This document shows, piece by piece, positions 52,038 to 62,894 of a stretch of 64,000 bases of DNA. Below the pieces are notes generated by a model. It worked only from the letters and a program-made list of their open reading frames with translations. It was not told the origin of the DNA and made no database searches. Origin of the DNA: Thraustochytrium sp. TN22 (lineage: Eukaryota > Sar > Bigyra > Thraustochytrida > Thraustochytriidae); the NCBI GenBank assembly GCA_013306675.1, contig JABLUY010000007.1:124001-188000 (forward strand), in the 5' to 3' direction. Every line of letters begins with the position of its first letter. The first letter of the stretch is position 1. The position numbers and the translations under genes were made by a program.

Positions 52038-52046
52038 NNNNNNNNN
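52038..52046. other. Assembly gap (9 N)
   Basis: Nine N between transposon sequence and a CAG repeat. Both sides are repetitive, so the true length is unknown. Confidence 0.95.
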
Positions 52047-52047
52047 A

Positions 52048-52106
<59 letters not shown>

Positions 52107-52705
52107 ATCTGGCGAAAGAAAGCGTCATTGCGGGAGCCGAGGTCACTGCCGCTGTTGGAGCGGCGGTGCTGATCCTCGTGGCGCAGGCTCTCGTGCTCAT
52201 GCTCGGGCAGCTCGAAGGAATTGTCACGGCTCTGCAGCTGGTGCTGCGGGTGCAGCGACTGCGACGACGGGAACTGCTGCAGAAGTTGCTGCGGCGAGTG
52301 CGGCGAGTCTTGCTCAAGGCCGCCGAGGCGGCGCGGTGCCTGCGCGCGGTTGCCCATGAGTAGGCTGCCCGTGTCGACCCGTGGCTTGCCGGTGCTCAGC
52401 ACAGGGCGGATTGGCCTGTCGCCGTCATTGGAATCGCCGGCCTCCTCGCCGAAGCCGCGCACGCCGCCACCCTGTAGATGAAAGTTGTACTGGGTGTGCG
52501 GGTACAGCTCGTTGGGCTGTTGAAGCTGGTGTTGTTGGTGTTGCTGCAGCTGCAGCTGCTGCTGCTTTTGCAGGTCGTTGTGAAGCGCAATGTGCTGCTG
52601 TTGCTGCCTGTGTTGCTCGAGCTGGTCCTGATGCTGCTTGGCCTGCTTGGCCTGCGCGAGGCCCGCGAAGAAATTCCGCAGCTCCTCCTGCGCCTCCCGC
52701 TGCAT
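52047..52705 (-). CDS. Q-rich protein, likely N-terminal part of the split zinc-finger gene
   Basis: Starts at ATG 52705 (MQREAQEELRNFFAG) and stays open for 219 codons into a CAG run that ends at the gap. It is extremely rich in Gln and His (LEQHRQQQQH, LQLQQHQQHQLQQP), with a Ser-rich middle. No domain is recognised. The host sequence on the other side of the transposon array (47240 and below, same strand) resumes with CAGCAGCAACATCAGCGG and a zinc-finger protein. The simplest reading is one gene, polyglutamine N-terminus plus C2H2 C-terminus, interrupted inside its CAG tract. A separate short gene cannot be excluded. Confidence 0.55.
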
Positions 52706-54724
52706 TCTTGCTGCTGCAGGTGGTCGCCAGTGGTGAAGGACTCGCCGCTCACAACAGGCACGCAAGCCGTCGAAGCGACGCTCCCGCTGTAGGGGCGCCT
52801 CGGGGCGCCCTGGCTCCGCCGGGCGAGCGAGGGCCCGGGGCGGGCGGGAGGTGAAGCGATGCGGAGCGAAGCGATGCGAGGCCGCGGCGACGGCCTCTCG
52901 CGTCCTCCCGCGTGCCGAGGAAACCAAGCGCTACTAGTAGGCGCTGGCCGCCTCTCGGTGATGAAAAGAAGCCACTGCTTCCCTCCCTCCTCCCTCCCTC
53001 CGTCCGAGTTCGTGCCGCCCGCCTCCCGCGGGGGGGGGGCGGCCGGCGCCGGGCTCTCGCCGCGCCTCGCGCGCGCGCGCCGCCGCGGGCCGGCGGCCGC
53101 GCTCGCCGCGCGTCGTCTCGCCTCGCGCCGCCGGCGTCACCCCGCTCGGCTCGGCTTGGGCGAGCGCGGAATCGGGTCTGCGCCCGAGCTGGCGCGGCTG
53201 GCTCGACCCGACTTGTCTCAACTCGACTCTCTGGAGTCTCGGCGCGCGGCGCGGCTCGGCGCGCGGCTGCCTGCCTGCGAGTCGAGGCGAGAGGGTCTTG
53301 CCGCGTCGCGACGAGGCGAGTCGAGTCGAGTCGAGTCGTGTCGAGTCGAGGCGCTGCGAGTCGAGCCGAGCCGAGCCGAGTCGCGGTACTGGAGACGGAG
53401 AAGAGGAAGGCGCGCTCGGTGGCGGCCGTGACGAGGAAGCCTGCGAAGAACAACACTTGAAGGAGAGGAAATGCGCTTTTGAGGGCGGCACGCATGATCG
53501 TGGTGGGCGCGCCGCGCCGCGCGCCCACCGTGCCCCCCCCCTGAACTGGCGGCGCGGGGCCAAGGGGAGGGCGGCGCGGCGCGCGTGACTGGGCGGGGGG
53601 GCAGCCGCGGCCCATCACGCCCCTCTGATCGCCTCCCGCAGAGCCCGCAGCGGCCGCAGAGCCTCCGCTCACACAGCTCGGGCGGCGCGCCCCGCCGGGC
53701 GGGGCCTGCCCGCTCGTGAGACGGGGCTCTCCCTCTCCTTGCCGGCCGGCCGGCCTGTCATGCTGGTTTGGCTGCAGCCGCCTCTGCTATAGCTGCCAGT
53801 CAGGCGCCGCGGAAAGACGGGAAGACTACAGACAGACCAGCCGTGGTGGTGGGTGGCTGCAGCCAGCCACGCGGCCGGAAGAGCGAGAGCGCGCGCTTCG
53901 ATTCGATTCGAAGCGGCCCGGCCGGCCGGCGGGCGGGCGGGCAGGCGGCCGACGGGCCGGCCGCCATCATGGCCAATCACCAGTGCGGTCGTTCTGCGCG
54001 TGATGCGCGCGCGCGTCACAGTGGGGCTGCTGCGGGCCTTGACAGCGCCCCATGCCGAAGCTGGCGAGCACAGATCAAGCGGTAGCTTGGGGCAAACCAA
54101 GGCGGTGGCAGGGCTGGCGCACAGAGCCCCGCAGCTCCCACCGTGGTGGAAAGCAGGCGCTGGGGAGGAGGGCGCCATCACGCGAAACCGGTCACTCAGC
54201 CCCGGCGCAGCCACAGCCACTGCGGTGCGCGACGTGTCGAACGACCAACGGCTACAACTTCGGACTTGAGCCGTGGAAGCACATTGCCTCGCGACGCTGC
54301 GCTGGAGCGTGCGAGGCCGCGCGCGCGCAGCAGCAAACTCGCGCGGCGCGCGCCAGCGGCGTGCGGTAGCGGCGTGCGGCGGCGATGCGCTGAAGCCCGC
54401 GCAGAGGCCTGCGAGGTCGACGCGCACGTGGCAGGGCAGGACGCGACCAAGCAAGAGCAAGAGCAAGCAAGGAAGGACTCCGCGCACGCGAGCGGCTTCG
54501 CCGCGCATTTGGTCGCGGCCGGCGGAGGAGGCGACGGCGGCGGCCGCGGCAGCGCTTGCTCGCTTGCTCGCTCGCTTGCTTGCGCACTCGCAGGAAACTG
54601 TGCTCGTGCTCGTGCTCGGACCCGGCACAGAGGCCAGGCAAGCCAGCCCAGCATAGTGCCGTCACGCAGGCGAACCAGCGAGTGAGAGAGGCGTAGCACC
54701 ACGTCGACGAACCCACCTGCCGAG
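52706..54724. other. Divergent promoter region with pentamer repeats
   Basis: Between two genes that point apart. Contains GAGTC/GAGCC pentamers at about 53315-53390, a G-run at about 53031-53039, and CCTCC runs. Frames here are low-complexity and appear in several phases; no gene supported. Confidence 0.5.
53315..53390. repeat. GAGTC/GAGCC pentamer array
   Basis: Runs of GAGTC followed by GAGCC. Same family as the arrays at 6806-6897 and, on the other strand, 29165-29245. Confidence 0.75.
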
Positions 54725-57700
54725 ATGGTCGGCGTACACGCACGTCAACAGCGAGAACAGCAACAGCACCAGCAACAGCAACAGCAACAGCAGGAGCAGG
54801 ACGGGGAGGGCTGGGAAGACGAGGAGGGCGGCCTCGTCGTGGAGCAGCAAAAGCAACACGTCTCGAGGCTTCGCAAGAATGACCTCGCAAACGCGGCGCC
54901 AATGCAGCGGCTGCGGCGCGCGGCGGACCCAAAGCTAGGCCGCGAGGCGCAGCGTCTGGAGGCCGAGCAGACGCGGCTCTGGGAGGAGGCGCAGCGCGAG
55001 GAGAAGGAGGCCGAGCTCTCGCTGGGGCGCTCTGGCGGCGTCGACGAGCAAGCGGCGCCGGCCGCTGCCGCTGCCAAGGAGACCGGCCACCTGCGGGCCG
55101 TGCTGCGCAAGGCGCAGGAGGCTGCCGGTCTGACGCTGAGCGAGATCCCCAGCGAGCTGCTCGAGGCGGAAGATCTTGAACTCGCAGTCTGGACCGCGCT
55201 TGTGGACGATGCCTTCCTGCGCAAACTGGCGCGCAGCAACGAGCGCAGGGTGCGCGACGGTGTCCCGCTCGGGTCACAGCTCCGCAGCGCCGCCCTGGAC
55301 CCGGGCGATGGCGCCCTGAACATGCTGTCACGCATCTTCATCGAAAGGGCCGGAGACGACGTGGGAAGGCGCAGAGGCGACGAAAAGCCTGGCGCCGGCG
55401 CCGAGGCCGCGCCGGCGCGTGCTCCGGCTCCGGCTCCGATCCCGGGTCCGACACAGGACTCGGAGGCTTCGGAAAGACAAAGTGTACATGATGATCACCG
55501 TGGTGGTCACCGCCAGCACGAGTCGGAGCCGTCGTCTGCGCAGCCTGAGAAAAGTCCGCCGCAGGAATGGCCGCCGCCGGAGCAGCGCGTTCCGTTCGAC
55601 GGCGTCCGCTCACTCATCATCCCGAACGCGGACAAGGTCACCGACGCCGGCCTGCTGAGCTTGGCCCGTACCTCGCGCAACCTGCGGCGACTCAACCTGG
55701 CGCGCTGCGTGCAAATCACGGACGTCGCCGTGCGTGCGCTGGCCAAGCAGAACGAGCTCCTCGAGGAGGTTGACCTTTCGCAGTGCCCGCACGTGCAGGG
55801 CGCCGGCCTGGTGACCATCGGCGAGTGCTGCCACCGGCTGCGCGTCCTCAGGCTACGCGAGTGCCCTGCGTCCGAGGAGTGGCTCCTCAAGCGCATCGCC
55901 ACAGGCCTGCCCGAGCTACGCGAGGTGGACCTCTCGCGCGGGCTCAAGGTGACCGATGAGACCGTGCGGACGCTGGCACAGCGATGCCCCAAGCTGGAGA
56001 AGGTCGTCCTCGCCGGCTGCCGTGAGCTCTCGGACGTGGCCGTGCTCGCGCTCTCGGAGCACTGCGCCGGCCTCGAGTACCTCGACCTACGCCGCAGCGA
56101 GCTGCGCCACAAGGTCACGGACGTCTGCCTGCTGGCGCTCGCGGAGCGTTGCCCGGGCCTGTCCACCCTGCTGCTCGAGGGCAACGACTTCGTCACGGAC
56201 GTGGGCATCAGTTGGCTTGCGTCCGGCTGTCACGCCCTCGAGAAGGTCTCCCTGAGCGGCCTCTTCAAGGTCTCGGACGCCGGCCTGCGCGCGCTGGCCG
56301 ACGGCTGCCCGCAGCTGACCTGGCTCGACATCAACGGGCTCAAGCAGGTCAGCGACGTCGGCATCCGGTACTTGGCGGACGGCTGCAAGGCCCTGCGCCA
56401 CCTGGAGTGCGCCAGCGTCTACATGCTCACGGACGGCGTGCAGCGCGACTTCGGCATCGAGGGGCTGCAAGCGCTCGTGGCCGCCTGCCGCGACCTCGAG
56501 TACCTGGGGCTGGCGCGGTGCTTCCAGGTCGGCCCGCGCATCCTGCGCCTGCTCTCGGAGGGGGTGGACCCGCTCACGGAGCTCGTCTCAGGCCAGCTGG
56601 GTCACGCGCTGCGAGGCCTCAACCTGCGCAACCTGCCGCGCGTTTCGGCCGCGGCGCTGGAGCCCGTGCTGCGAGGCCGCGCTGCGCACACCCTCGTCCA
56701 GCTCGACCTGGCCGGCTGTGAGGCGGTGCGCGACCGCCTGCTGCGCACCGTGGGCCGCCACTGCAGCGCGCTGCAGCGCCTCGGTCTCGCCGGCTGCTCG
56801 GAGATCACTAGCCGCGGCGTTACCGCCATGTGTCGTGCCACGCCGCCAGGCCGCCCGCTGCGCGCGCTCAACCTCTCTGGTTGCGCCCTCGTGGGCGACC
56901 TCGCGCTCCTGGCGCTCTCCGAGGCAGCCTTCCAGCCCGGCCTGCTCAAGCTCAATTTGCGCGGCTGCGAAAGCGTCTCTGAGACCGGCCTCGCCTGGCT
57001 CGCGGAGCGCGTGCCCACGCTGCTGGAGATCAACGTGCACGGTTGCCAGGCCGTCTCGCAGCGCGGCCTCCAGGCCCTCGCCGGCAACTGGAAGTACACG
57101 CACGTGAAGCGCGATCTGCAGTTCTTCGGCATTGCGCCCGACGACAAGTGCGCCGACATGCGCTTCATCGACGAGTACGGCGCCGTCTGGAAGGCGGCCG
57201 TTCGAATTCAGGGCGTGCACCGGGCCCGCCTCGCCCGCCGCGAGGCGGCCCGCCGCCGCGAGCAGCGATTGCGCCACTGGGTCGCGCGCCGCCTCCAGGC
57301 GTACTGGCGTGGCCGCGTCGCGCGCCGCTACGCCATCCTCAAGCGTATGCAACGCGACCGCGAGGTGGAGGCCGCCACGAGAATGCAGTGTCTCTTCCGC
57401 GCCCGCAAGGCTCGGCAGCGCGCCGAGGAGGAGCGCGAACGCCTGCACCAGTTGCGCTGCGAGCGCGCCGCCGTTTACATCCAAAACCGCTGGCGCGGCA
57501 AGCTGGCGCGGGACCTGCTCGCCGCGGCGCGCCACGCGCACCACCTGTACATGAAGAAGTGCGCGGCCGCCGCCACCCAGCTGCAGCGCATCTTTCGGGG
57601 CCGCGCCGGCCGCAAGCGCTTCGCCTTTCAGCACGCTCTGCGCCTTGCTCGCCTCGCGCAAGAGGAGGCCGCCGCCACCAAGATGCAGGCGCTGCTGCGC

Positions 57701-59986
57701 GGCCGCGCCGAGCGCCGCAAGGCCGAAGCTCGTAAGCGCCTCGCTGCCCTTGACGAGGAGCGCAAAGAGAAGGCCGCGCTGCGCATGCAGCAGGTGGCCC
57801 GCGGCCGTCTTGCCCGTAGGAAACTCGCCAAGAAGCGCGACGCGCTCGCGGCCCGCGAGCTCGCCGCCGTCAAGCTGCAGTGCATGTGGCGCGCCAAAAA
57901 GGGCAGCCTCGCGGTGCACATGCTGCGCTCCGCCAAGCGCCGCAATGCCGAGGAGCGCGCCGCGCTCAAGGTCCAGGCCATCTGGCGCGGCCGTCAGGGC
58001 AAGCTTGCCGTGCAGATGATCCGCCACGCGCGCGCTCTCAAGGAGGCTGAGGACCACGCCGCCGCGCGCCGCATGCAGTGCCTGCTGCGCAAGCGCCTTG
58101 CGCGCCGCCAGGTCCACGAGATGCGCGAGGCCAAGGAGGACCTCCTGAGACGCCAGAACGACCTCGATGAGTGGGCCGCGCTGCTCGTGCAGAAGCACTA
58201 CCGCGGCCGCATCGGCCGCAAGCGTGCTGCCATCTTCCGTGAAGACCGCAAGCGCCGCTGGAAGCAGATGCACGACGTCCAGCAGGACCGCCCTTTCTAC
58301 TACAACCAGGACACTGGCGAGGTGCGCTGGCGCATGCCGCAAGACCTCCTCGACCTCATGCCGCGTCCGGTGTGCACCAACTGCGATGCCATCGATGCCT
58401 ACGTGGAGTGCGGCGCCTGCGCCGAGTACTTTTGCGAGGCCTGCTGGCAACAGGTGCACTACGGCGGCTTCCGCAAAGACCACACCTTTCGCGCGCTCTA
58501 CGACGCCTACGGCAAGCGCGTGGACTACGGCGACGGCGAGTGGCCCTCCATCTGGCCCACCGAGATGGAGCAGGATGACCGCCTTGGCTGGCACCGCCTG
58601 CAGCGCGACGAGCAGCGCGAAAAGGGCCTCCCTGTTACCGCCGGCATTCCTGGCCTCGACCCGACCGTCCTGCCCGCCGCGCCCTCTCTCGCTGGCCTCG
58701 AGTCGGCGCGCTCCGCCGCCCCGGGGGGACCTGACGAGGATGCCAATGAGCCGCCAAGCCTGGCTATGCAAGCCGGCGCTTGGCAAAAGCTCTGGGACTA
58801 CGAGAATGAGCGCGAAATCTACCTGCATAGGATCAAGGAGCGCGTGCGCTTCGAGCGTCCCGACGACTACGAATCGCCGCGCGAGGCCGACTGTTGGAAA
58901 CAGTACTTTGACGAAGACCACGGCGTCTGGTATTGGTACAACTTCCGCACGGGGGAGTCCACCTACGATGACCCAACCGAGTCCTTCTCCTCGTCCTCCG
59001 CCGCCTTGGAGAGCAAGTCCGCCGGCGTCGAATCCAAGCAGGCAGGCTCGCCCTGGATCAAGACCTTCCAGGAAGAGACCGGTCGCGCCTTTTACCACAA
59101 CCCGGAAACAGGCATCTCCGTCTTCGAGCGACCTGCCGAATACGAGTCGCCGCGTGAGGATCCTGAGGAGGCGCGCCGACGCCGCAACCAGCCCGTCTGG
59201 ACGCGCTTCGTCGACGAGACATCGGGCTCTTCCTACTATTTCAACAACGTCACGCAGGCCTCACAGTACGACCGCCCACCAGGTTACGACACGCCTCGCG
59301 CCGACAGCTGGACCAAGTTTTACGACGAGACCGCAGGCCGCGACTACTACTACAACGAGGCCACCGGAGGGACGCAGTACATGCGGCCCGACGGCTTCGA
59401 GACGCCGCGCCCCGAAGGCTACGAGGAAGGGGCCAATGGCTGGTCCAAGTATGCGGACCTCGCAACGGGCGCAATGATCTACGAGAATGCCCATACCGGC
59501 GCTGTCCAGTACGAACGGCCCAGCGACTTTGCCAAGGTCCCCGACGAGGACGAATCCATCCCGTTGCGCGAGGCCGGGCCCTGGCAAGAGTTTCGCCACG
59601 GCGAAGATCTCTACTACTACAACATCGTCTCCGGCGAAAGCACCTACGAGGTGCCGCTCGAGTTTCGGGATGACGTGCACGGCGTCCAGGAGGACCTCGA
59701 CGGCCTCGATCTGGGACTCCAGCGCGACACGGAAGAGGTTGCGCCAGATACCCACGCCGACGACCCATCCTGGATGCAGAACGAGGACTGGTCGAAGGAC
59801 GGCATCAGCGCTTGGCTAACCGCCTTCACCGCGCACGAGTCCTGCCTGGAAATCCAGACGCCCGTACTGAGGCCCGAGGTACGCGAGATCGTTCTCGATC
59901 TCTGCGATGAGCGTGGCTTCGACACTGTGTCCCAAGGCTTCGGCCGCATGCGCTCCCTCGTCATCTGCAAGCCTCCCCCCGAGTAA
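54725..59986 (+). CDS. Giant LRR - IQ - B-box - WW repeat protein
   Basis: A 1753-residue single-exon protein. Residues 1-290 contain a polyglutamine tract and a mixed-charge helical region. About 290-790 hold some 17-19 cysteine-containing leucine-rich repeats of the AMN1/F-box type (for example CPQLTWLDINGLKQVSDVGI). About 820-1172 hold roughly eleven IQ motifs (for example AAVYIQNRWRGKLARDLL, AATQLQRIFRGRAGRKRF), which bind calmodulin. A WW-like unit (PFYYNQDTGEVRWRMP) comes next, then a B-box-type zinc finger (VCTNCDAIDAYVECGACAEYFCEACWQQVH), then seven more WW-like units of the form Y-x-N-x-x-T/S-G...P (for example RDYYYNEATGGTQYMRPDGF). The whole reads as a large scaffold, perhaps cytoskeletal or ciliary; function inferred. 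No intron is needed. Confidence 0.85.
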   Translation: MVGVHARQQREQQQHQQQQQQQQEQDGEGWEDEEGGLVVEQQKQHVSRLRKNDLANAAPMQRLRRAADPKLGREAQRLEAEQTRLWEEAQREEKEAELSLGRSGGVDEQAAPAAAAAKETGHLRAVLRKAQEAAGLTLSEIPSELLEAEDLELAVWTALVDDAFLRKLARSNERRVRDGVPLGSQLRSAALDPGDGALNMLSRIFIERAGDDVGRRRGDEKPGAGAEAAPARAPAPAPIPGPTQDSEASERQSVHDDHRGGHRQHESEPSSAQPEKSPPQEWPPPEQRVPFDGVRSLIIPNADKVTDAGLLSLARTSRNLRRLNLARCVQITDVAVRALAKQNELLEEVDLSQCPHVQGAGLVTIGECCHRLRVLRLRECPASEEWLLKRIATGLPELREVDLSRGLKVTDETVRTLAQRCPKLEKVVLAGCRELSDVAVLALSEHCAGLEYLDLRRSELRHKVTDVCLLALAERCPGLSTLLLEGNDFVTDVGISWLASGCHALEKVSLSGLFKVSDAGLRALADGCPQLTWLDINGLKQVSDVGIRYLADGCKALRHLECASVYMLTDGVQRDFGIEGLQALVAACRDLEYLGLARCFQVGPRILRLLSEGVDPLTELVSGQLGHALRGLNLRNLPRVSAAALEPVLRGRAAHTLVQLDLAGCEAVRDRLLRTVGRHCSALQRLGLAGCSEITSRGVTAMCRATPPGRPLRALNLSGCALVGDLALLALSEAAFQPGLLKLNLRGCESVSETGLAWLAERVPTLLEINVHGCQAVSQRGLQALAGNWKYTHVKRDLQFFGIAPDDKCADMRFIDEYGAVWKAAVRIQGVHRARLARREAARRREQRLRHWVARRLQAYWRGRVARRYAILKRMQRDREVEAATRMQCLFRARKARQRAEEERERLHQLRCERAAVYIQNRWRGKLARDLLAAARHAHHLYMKKCAAAATQLQRIFRGRAGRKRFAFQHALRLARLAQEEAAATKMQALLRGRAERRKAEARKRLAALDEERKEKAALRMQQVARGRLARRKLAKKRDALAARELAAVKLQCMWRAKKGSLAVHMLRSAKRRNAEERAALKVQAIWRGRQGKLAVQMIRHARALKEAEDHAAARRMQCLLRKRLARRQVHEMREAKEDLLRRQNDLDEWAALLVQKHYRGRIGRKRAAIFREDRKRRWKQMHDVQQDRPFYYNQDTGEVRWRMPQDLLDLMPRPVCTNCDAIDAYVECGACAEYFCEACWQQVHYGGFRKDHTFRALYDAYGKRVDYGDGEWPSIWPTEMEQDDRLGWHRLQRDEQREKGLPVTAGIPGLDPTVLPAAPSLAGLESARSAAPGGPDEDANEPPSLAMQAGAWQKLWDYENEREIYLHRIKERVRFERPDDYESPREADCWKQYFDEDHGVWYWYNFRTGESTYDDPTESFSSSSAALESKSAGVESKQAGSPWIKTFQEETGRAFYHNPETGISVFERPAEYESPREDPEEARRRRNQPVWTRFVDETSGSSYYFNNVTQASQYDRPPGYDTPRADSWTKFYDETAGRDYYYNEATGGTQYMRPDGFETPRPEGYEEGANGWSKYADLATGAMIYENAHTGAVQYERPSDFAKVPDEDESIPLREAGPWQEFRHGEDLYYYNIVSGESTYEVPLEFRDDVHGVQEDLDGLDLGLQRDTEEVAPDTHADDPSWMQNEDWSKDGISAWLTAFTAHESCLEIQTPVLRPEVREIVLDLCDERGFDTVSQGFGRMRSLVICKPPPE

Positions 59987-60322
59987 ATAAATTGATGTCA
60001 ATTTTTAGAGAGATCCCAGAAAGGCATTCGCCACGCGTTCGCCACGTGTTCGCCACGCGTTCGCACCGTGTGCACCGCGAGATGGTCTGTAAGGTCGTGG
60101 AGCAAGGGACAGAGCGCCGCAAATAGGCTAGAGCAGACTTCGAGCTGTTAAGTGGCACATTAAAGTGGCACATTTAATCCCTTGGACTTATGGCCGTTGG
60201 TCGCGCACACCCGGCCTCGCAGTGCAGTGTGCCGCGTGAATGGTTGATCACTCCGTGGGCAATAAGAAGGACTCGCACGCGGACACACGCACATACATAC
60301 ATACATACATGCATACACACAC

Positions 60323-60365
<43 letters not shown>

Positions 60366-60458
60366 ATACTCGAACTAGCGCCGCGCGCGGAGAGCTCACG
60401 CGGCGGCGCCGCGTGCGAACAGGGTCTCGCGGTCGCGCTCGCGTAGGCTCAAGGCCCC
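59987..60458. other. Intergenic region with ACAT and AG repeats
   Basis: Between the LRR gene and CFAP52. An imperfect 13-mer (TTCGCCACGCG) is repeated four times at about 60027-60066. (ATAC)n lies at about 60293-60318 and (AG)n at about 60325-60364, some 95 bp upstream of the CFAP52 start. Confidence 0.65.
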
Positions 60459-62471
60459 ATGGAGGACACGCCCGTGGAGCTGGAGCATGTGATTGGGTTT
60501 TCAGGCGAGCACAGCAAGGTGCTGTGCGGCCACCCGAAGAATGCAGACCTGTGCTTGATGGGGTAAGTCTTAGAGGAGGCACGCTTGCAGAAATGCGCAA
60601 AACTGACACGGGGTGGTGAGCATGAACGCAGCATGGGGTGCAACGTGGTGGTGCAGGATCTGCGCGACGACCACAACCAGCGGTTCTTGCAGGGTCATGA
60701 CGAGACCGTTTCGGCGGTGGCGGTCTCGGCCAAGGGCACGCTGGCGGCATCCGGGCAAGAGGGCTCGCGACGCATGGCGGTACCAGAGGCGCAGGTGATC
60801 GTGTGGGACCTGGCCCAGCAGGTGGACGTGTACAGGCTCAAGGGCATTCGGCAGCGCGTGGTGTGCCTGGCATTTAGCGGCGACGAGGTGTTTCTAGCCG
60901 GGTCCGGCATGGATGGCGCCGTGTACGTGTGGGACATGCAGACGGGCGAGGTGGTTGCAAGCTTGGGCACGACCGGCGTGGTGGCGACGTCGCTGGCGTG
61001 GGGCCCAGTGGAGCGCGCGGAGCGGGCGCGGCGGCCCGAGTACACGCTCTTCGCGACGGTGGGGCCCCAGGTGCTGGCGTTCCGCCTCAAGTACTCTGTG
61101 GGCAACATGCAGTACGAGGTGGAACGCATGCCGTTCCGGCTGCCGGCGGGCCTGATTCGCGACTACCTGGACGCCTGCCTGTCGCCGTGCGGCGAGACGC
61201 TGCTCCTGTGCACCAGCGTGGGCGATGTCAACGTGTATCAGTTGGGTGCGCAGGTGTATCGCGCGAGCTTTCCGGTATGCAGCGGCGGCGCGCGCAGCAT
61301 GTGTGCCGCAGGCATGTACGTGTTCGTGGGTGGTGGCGATGGTAGCATTAAGCGACTGTCCGGGCGCGGCGCTGAGTGGCGGCTGGACACGGAGCTGGAT
61401 GTACACGGGTCGGTGACGAGCCTCGCTGCGTGCGGCGCGTCGCGCCTGCTGGTAGGCACGAGTGAGGGCCACTGCTACGAGATCGACGTGGACTCGCTGA
61501 AGGTGTTGCGGGAGATCGAGAACGAGACCGCCCCGCTCGTGGCGCTGGCCTTCAAGCCGGGCTGCTCGATCCGGTTCGCGACCTTGAGCCGCGCCGGCGT
61601 GGTGCGCGTCTGGGATCTTTCGGACTACTCGGTGGTGATGCGCGCGCAGCCGCGGTATCGTGACGAGGGCACATCTCTGGCCTTCGACGCGACGGAGAAC
61701 CAGGTCGTGGTGGGCTTTGCCTCGGGCGCAGTGCGTGCGTGGGGCGAAGTCAAGTCGCAGACGGCACCGATGGCGTGGGAAATTGCCCATGCGCATCGTG
61801 ACGGCGTGGCCTCGGTGTGCGTGACGCAGCTTTACTATGCAACGGGAGGCACGCGCGGAGGGGTGCGGCTGTGGGCGCGCGCCTCGCGCACGCAACTTTT
61901 CGAATTTTCGGACCACGTGGCACGGCCTGTGACCTGTGTGCTGCCGGACTGCCACGCCGCGCACCTGCTGCACTCGTGCGGAGAGGACCGCAGCATTTTC
62001 ACGTACGATCTCAAGAAGGAGCGCCGCATGGTGCAGCACCAGCTCGCGCCGCAGGGCGGCGTGCCGACGTCCTTGACACAGCGGCTCGACGGCGAGCGCG
62101 AACTGGTCACGGCGAGCTCCGACGGGCGCATCTGTACGTGGGATTGCGACATGGACCAGGCCGTTTCGGAGGTCTCGGTGCAGGGCTCCCGCGCGCTGGG
62201 CTTTACCGCGGTACGCGTGTCGCCGGCGGACGGCGCTTATCTCGCGGCGGCCGCCTCGGATGGGCGCGTGCGTATCTGGGACCTGGCATCCGGCAGCTTG
62301 GTCGCCACGTCGGCGGGCAACACCCTGCGGGGCATTACGGACCTGGCATGGAGCCCGGACCAGAAGCAGCTTGTCGCTGTGGCGGCCGACAAGTGCATCG
62401 CAGTCTGGAACATCTACCTCGACGATCTGTCCAACGGAGTCGCCGAGGCGGCCAGCTCCTACCACAAGTGA
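60459..62471 (+). CDS. CFAP52: CFAP52/WDR16-like WD40 protein, two exons
   Basis: Exon 1 is 60459-60562 and exon 2 is 60632-62471, giving 647 residues. Exon 1 starts MEDTPVELEHVIGFSG and ends LCLMG, which parallels the family's VIGFNG start. Exon 2 continues MGCNVVVQDLRDDHNQRFLQGH, matching the LGCTV...NFLQGH segment of CFAP52. About twelve WD40 blades follow (VIVWDLA, VYVWDMQ, VRVWDLSD, VRIWDLAS, CIAVWNIY). CFAP52 sits inside the doublet microtubules of motile cilia, so the organism probably has a flagellated stage. The family is about 620 residues, so this is full length. Without the intron the first 35 residues would be lost. Confidence 0.88.
60563..60631 (+). other. CFAP52 intron, 69 nt
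   Basis: GTAAGT donor, branch-like ACTGAC and AACGCAG acceptor. Splicing joins GG and C into a Gly codon and keeps frame. Confidence 0.85.
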
Positions 62472-62894
62472 TGCAAGGAGCCTGACATGTGAGGAAAGAA
62501 GCGAGAGAGGAGAGAAAGCATCTCTTTTGTTTGTTGTGTGTGAGTGTGATGACGAGTGGCGAAGATTTACGGAAGGTAGGAAAGCGTAGCATGGCGACGG
62601 GGATAGCTGGCCTGCACGACGGACGGCTTCCCAGACTGTTTATCCTGTCGGTCTGTTTCGCCTGAAAACCGCCGAAGAGATATCGTGGTGGGTTCTAATG
62701 CGCTCCTGCTCCTGCTCGACGACTCTCTCTCTCTCTCTCTCTTCCTCTCCATCTTAGAACCCTAAGAAAGGGTGGAGAGTCAGGAAGATTTGAATTTGGG
62801 GCGGAGGGGCAATACACACACATTCTAACTTTGCTAGCTTGCGAAAAGCCAGAGATCAAGTCATCTCGACCATACAGGGGCTGTTTCTTTCAGA
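62472..62894. other. Convergent intergenic region
   Basis: 3' ends of CFAP52 and the last gene. A (TC)n run lies at about 62724-62742. No gene seen. Confidence 0.6.

Noticed and set aside
56588-59098. 836-codon minus-strand frame opposite the LRR-IQ-WW gene
   Set aside because: Mirror of the repeats in the real gene; no independent features.
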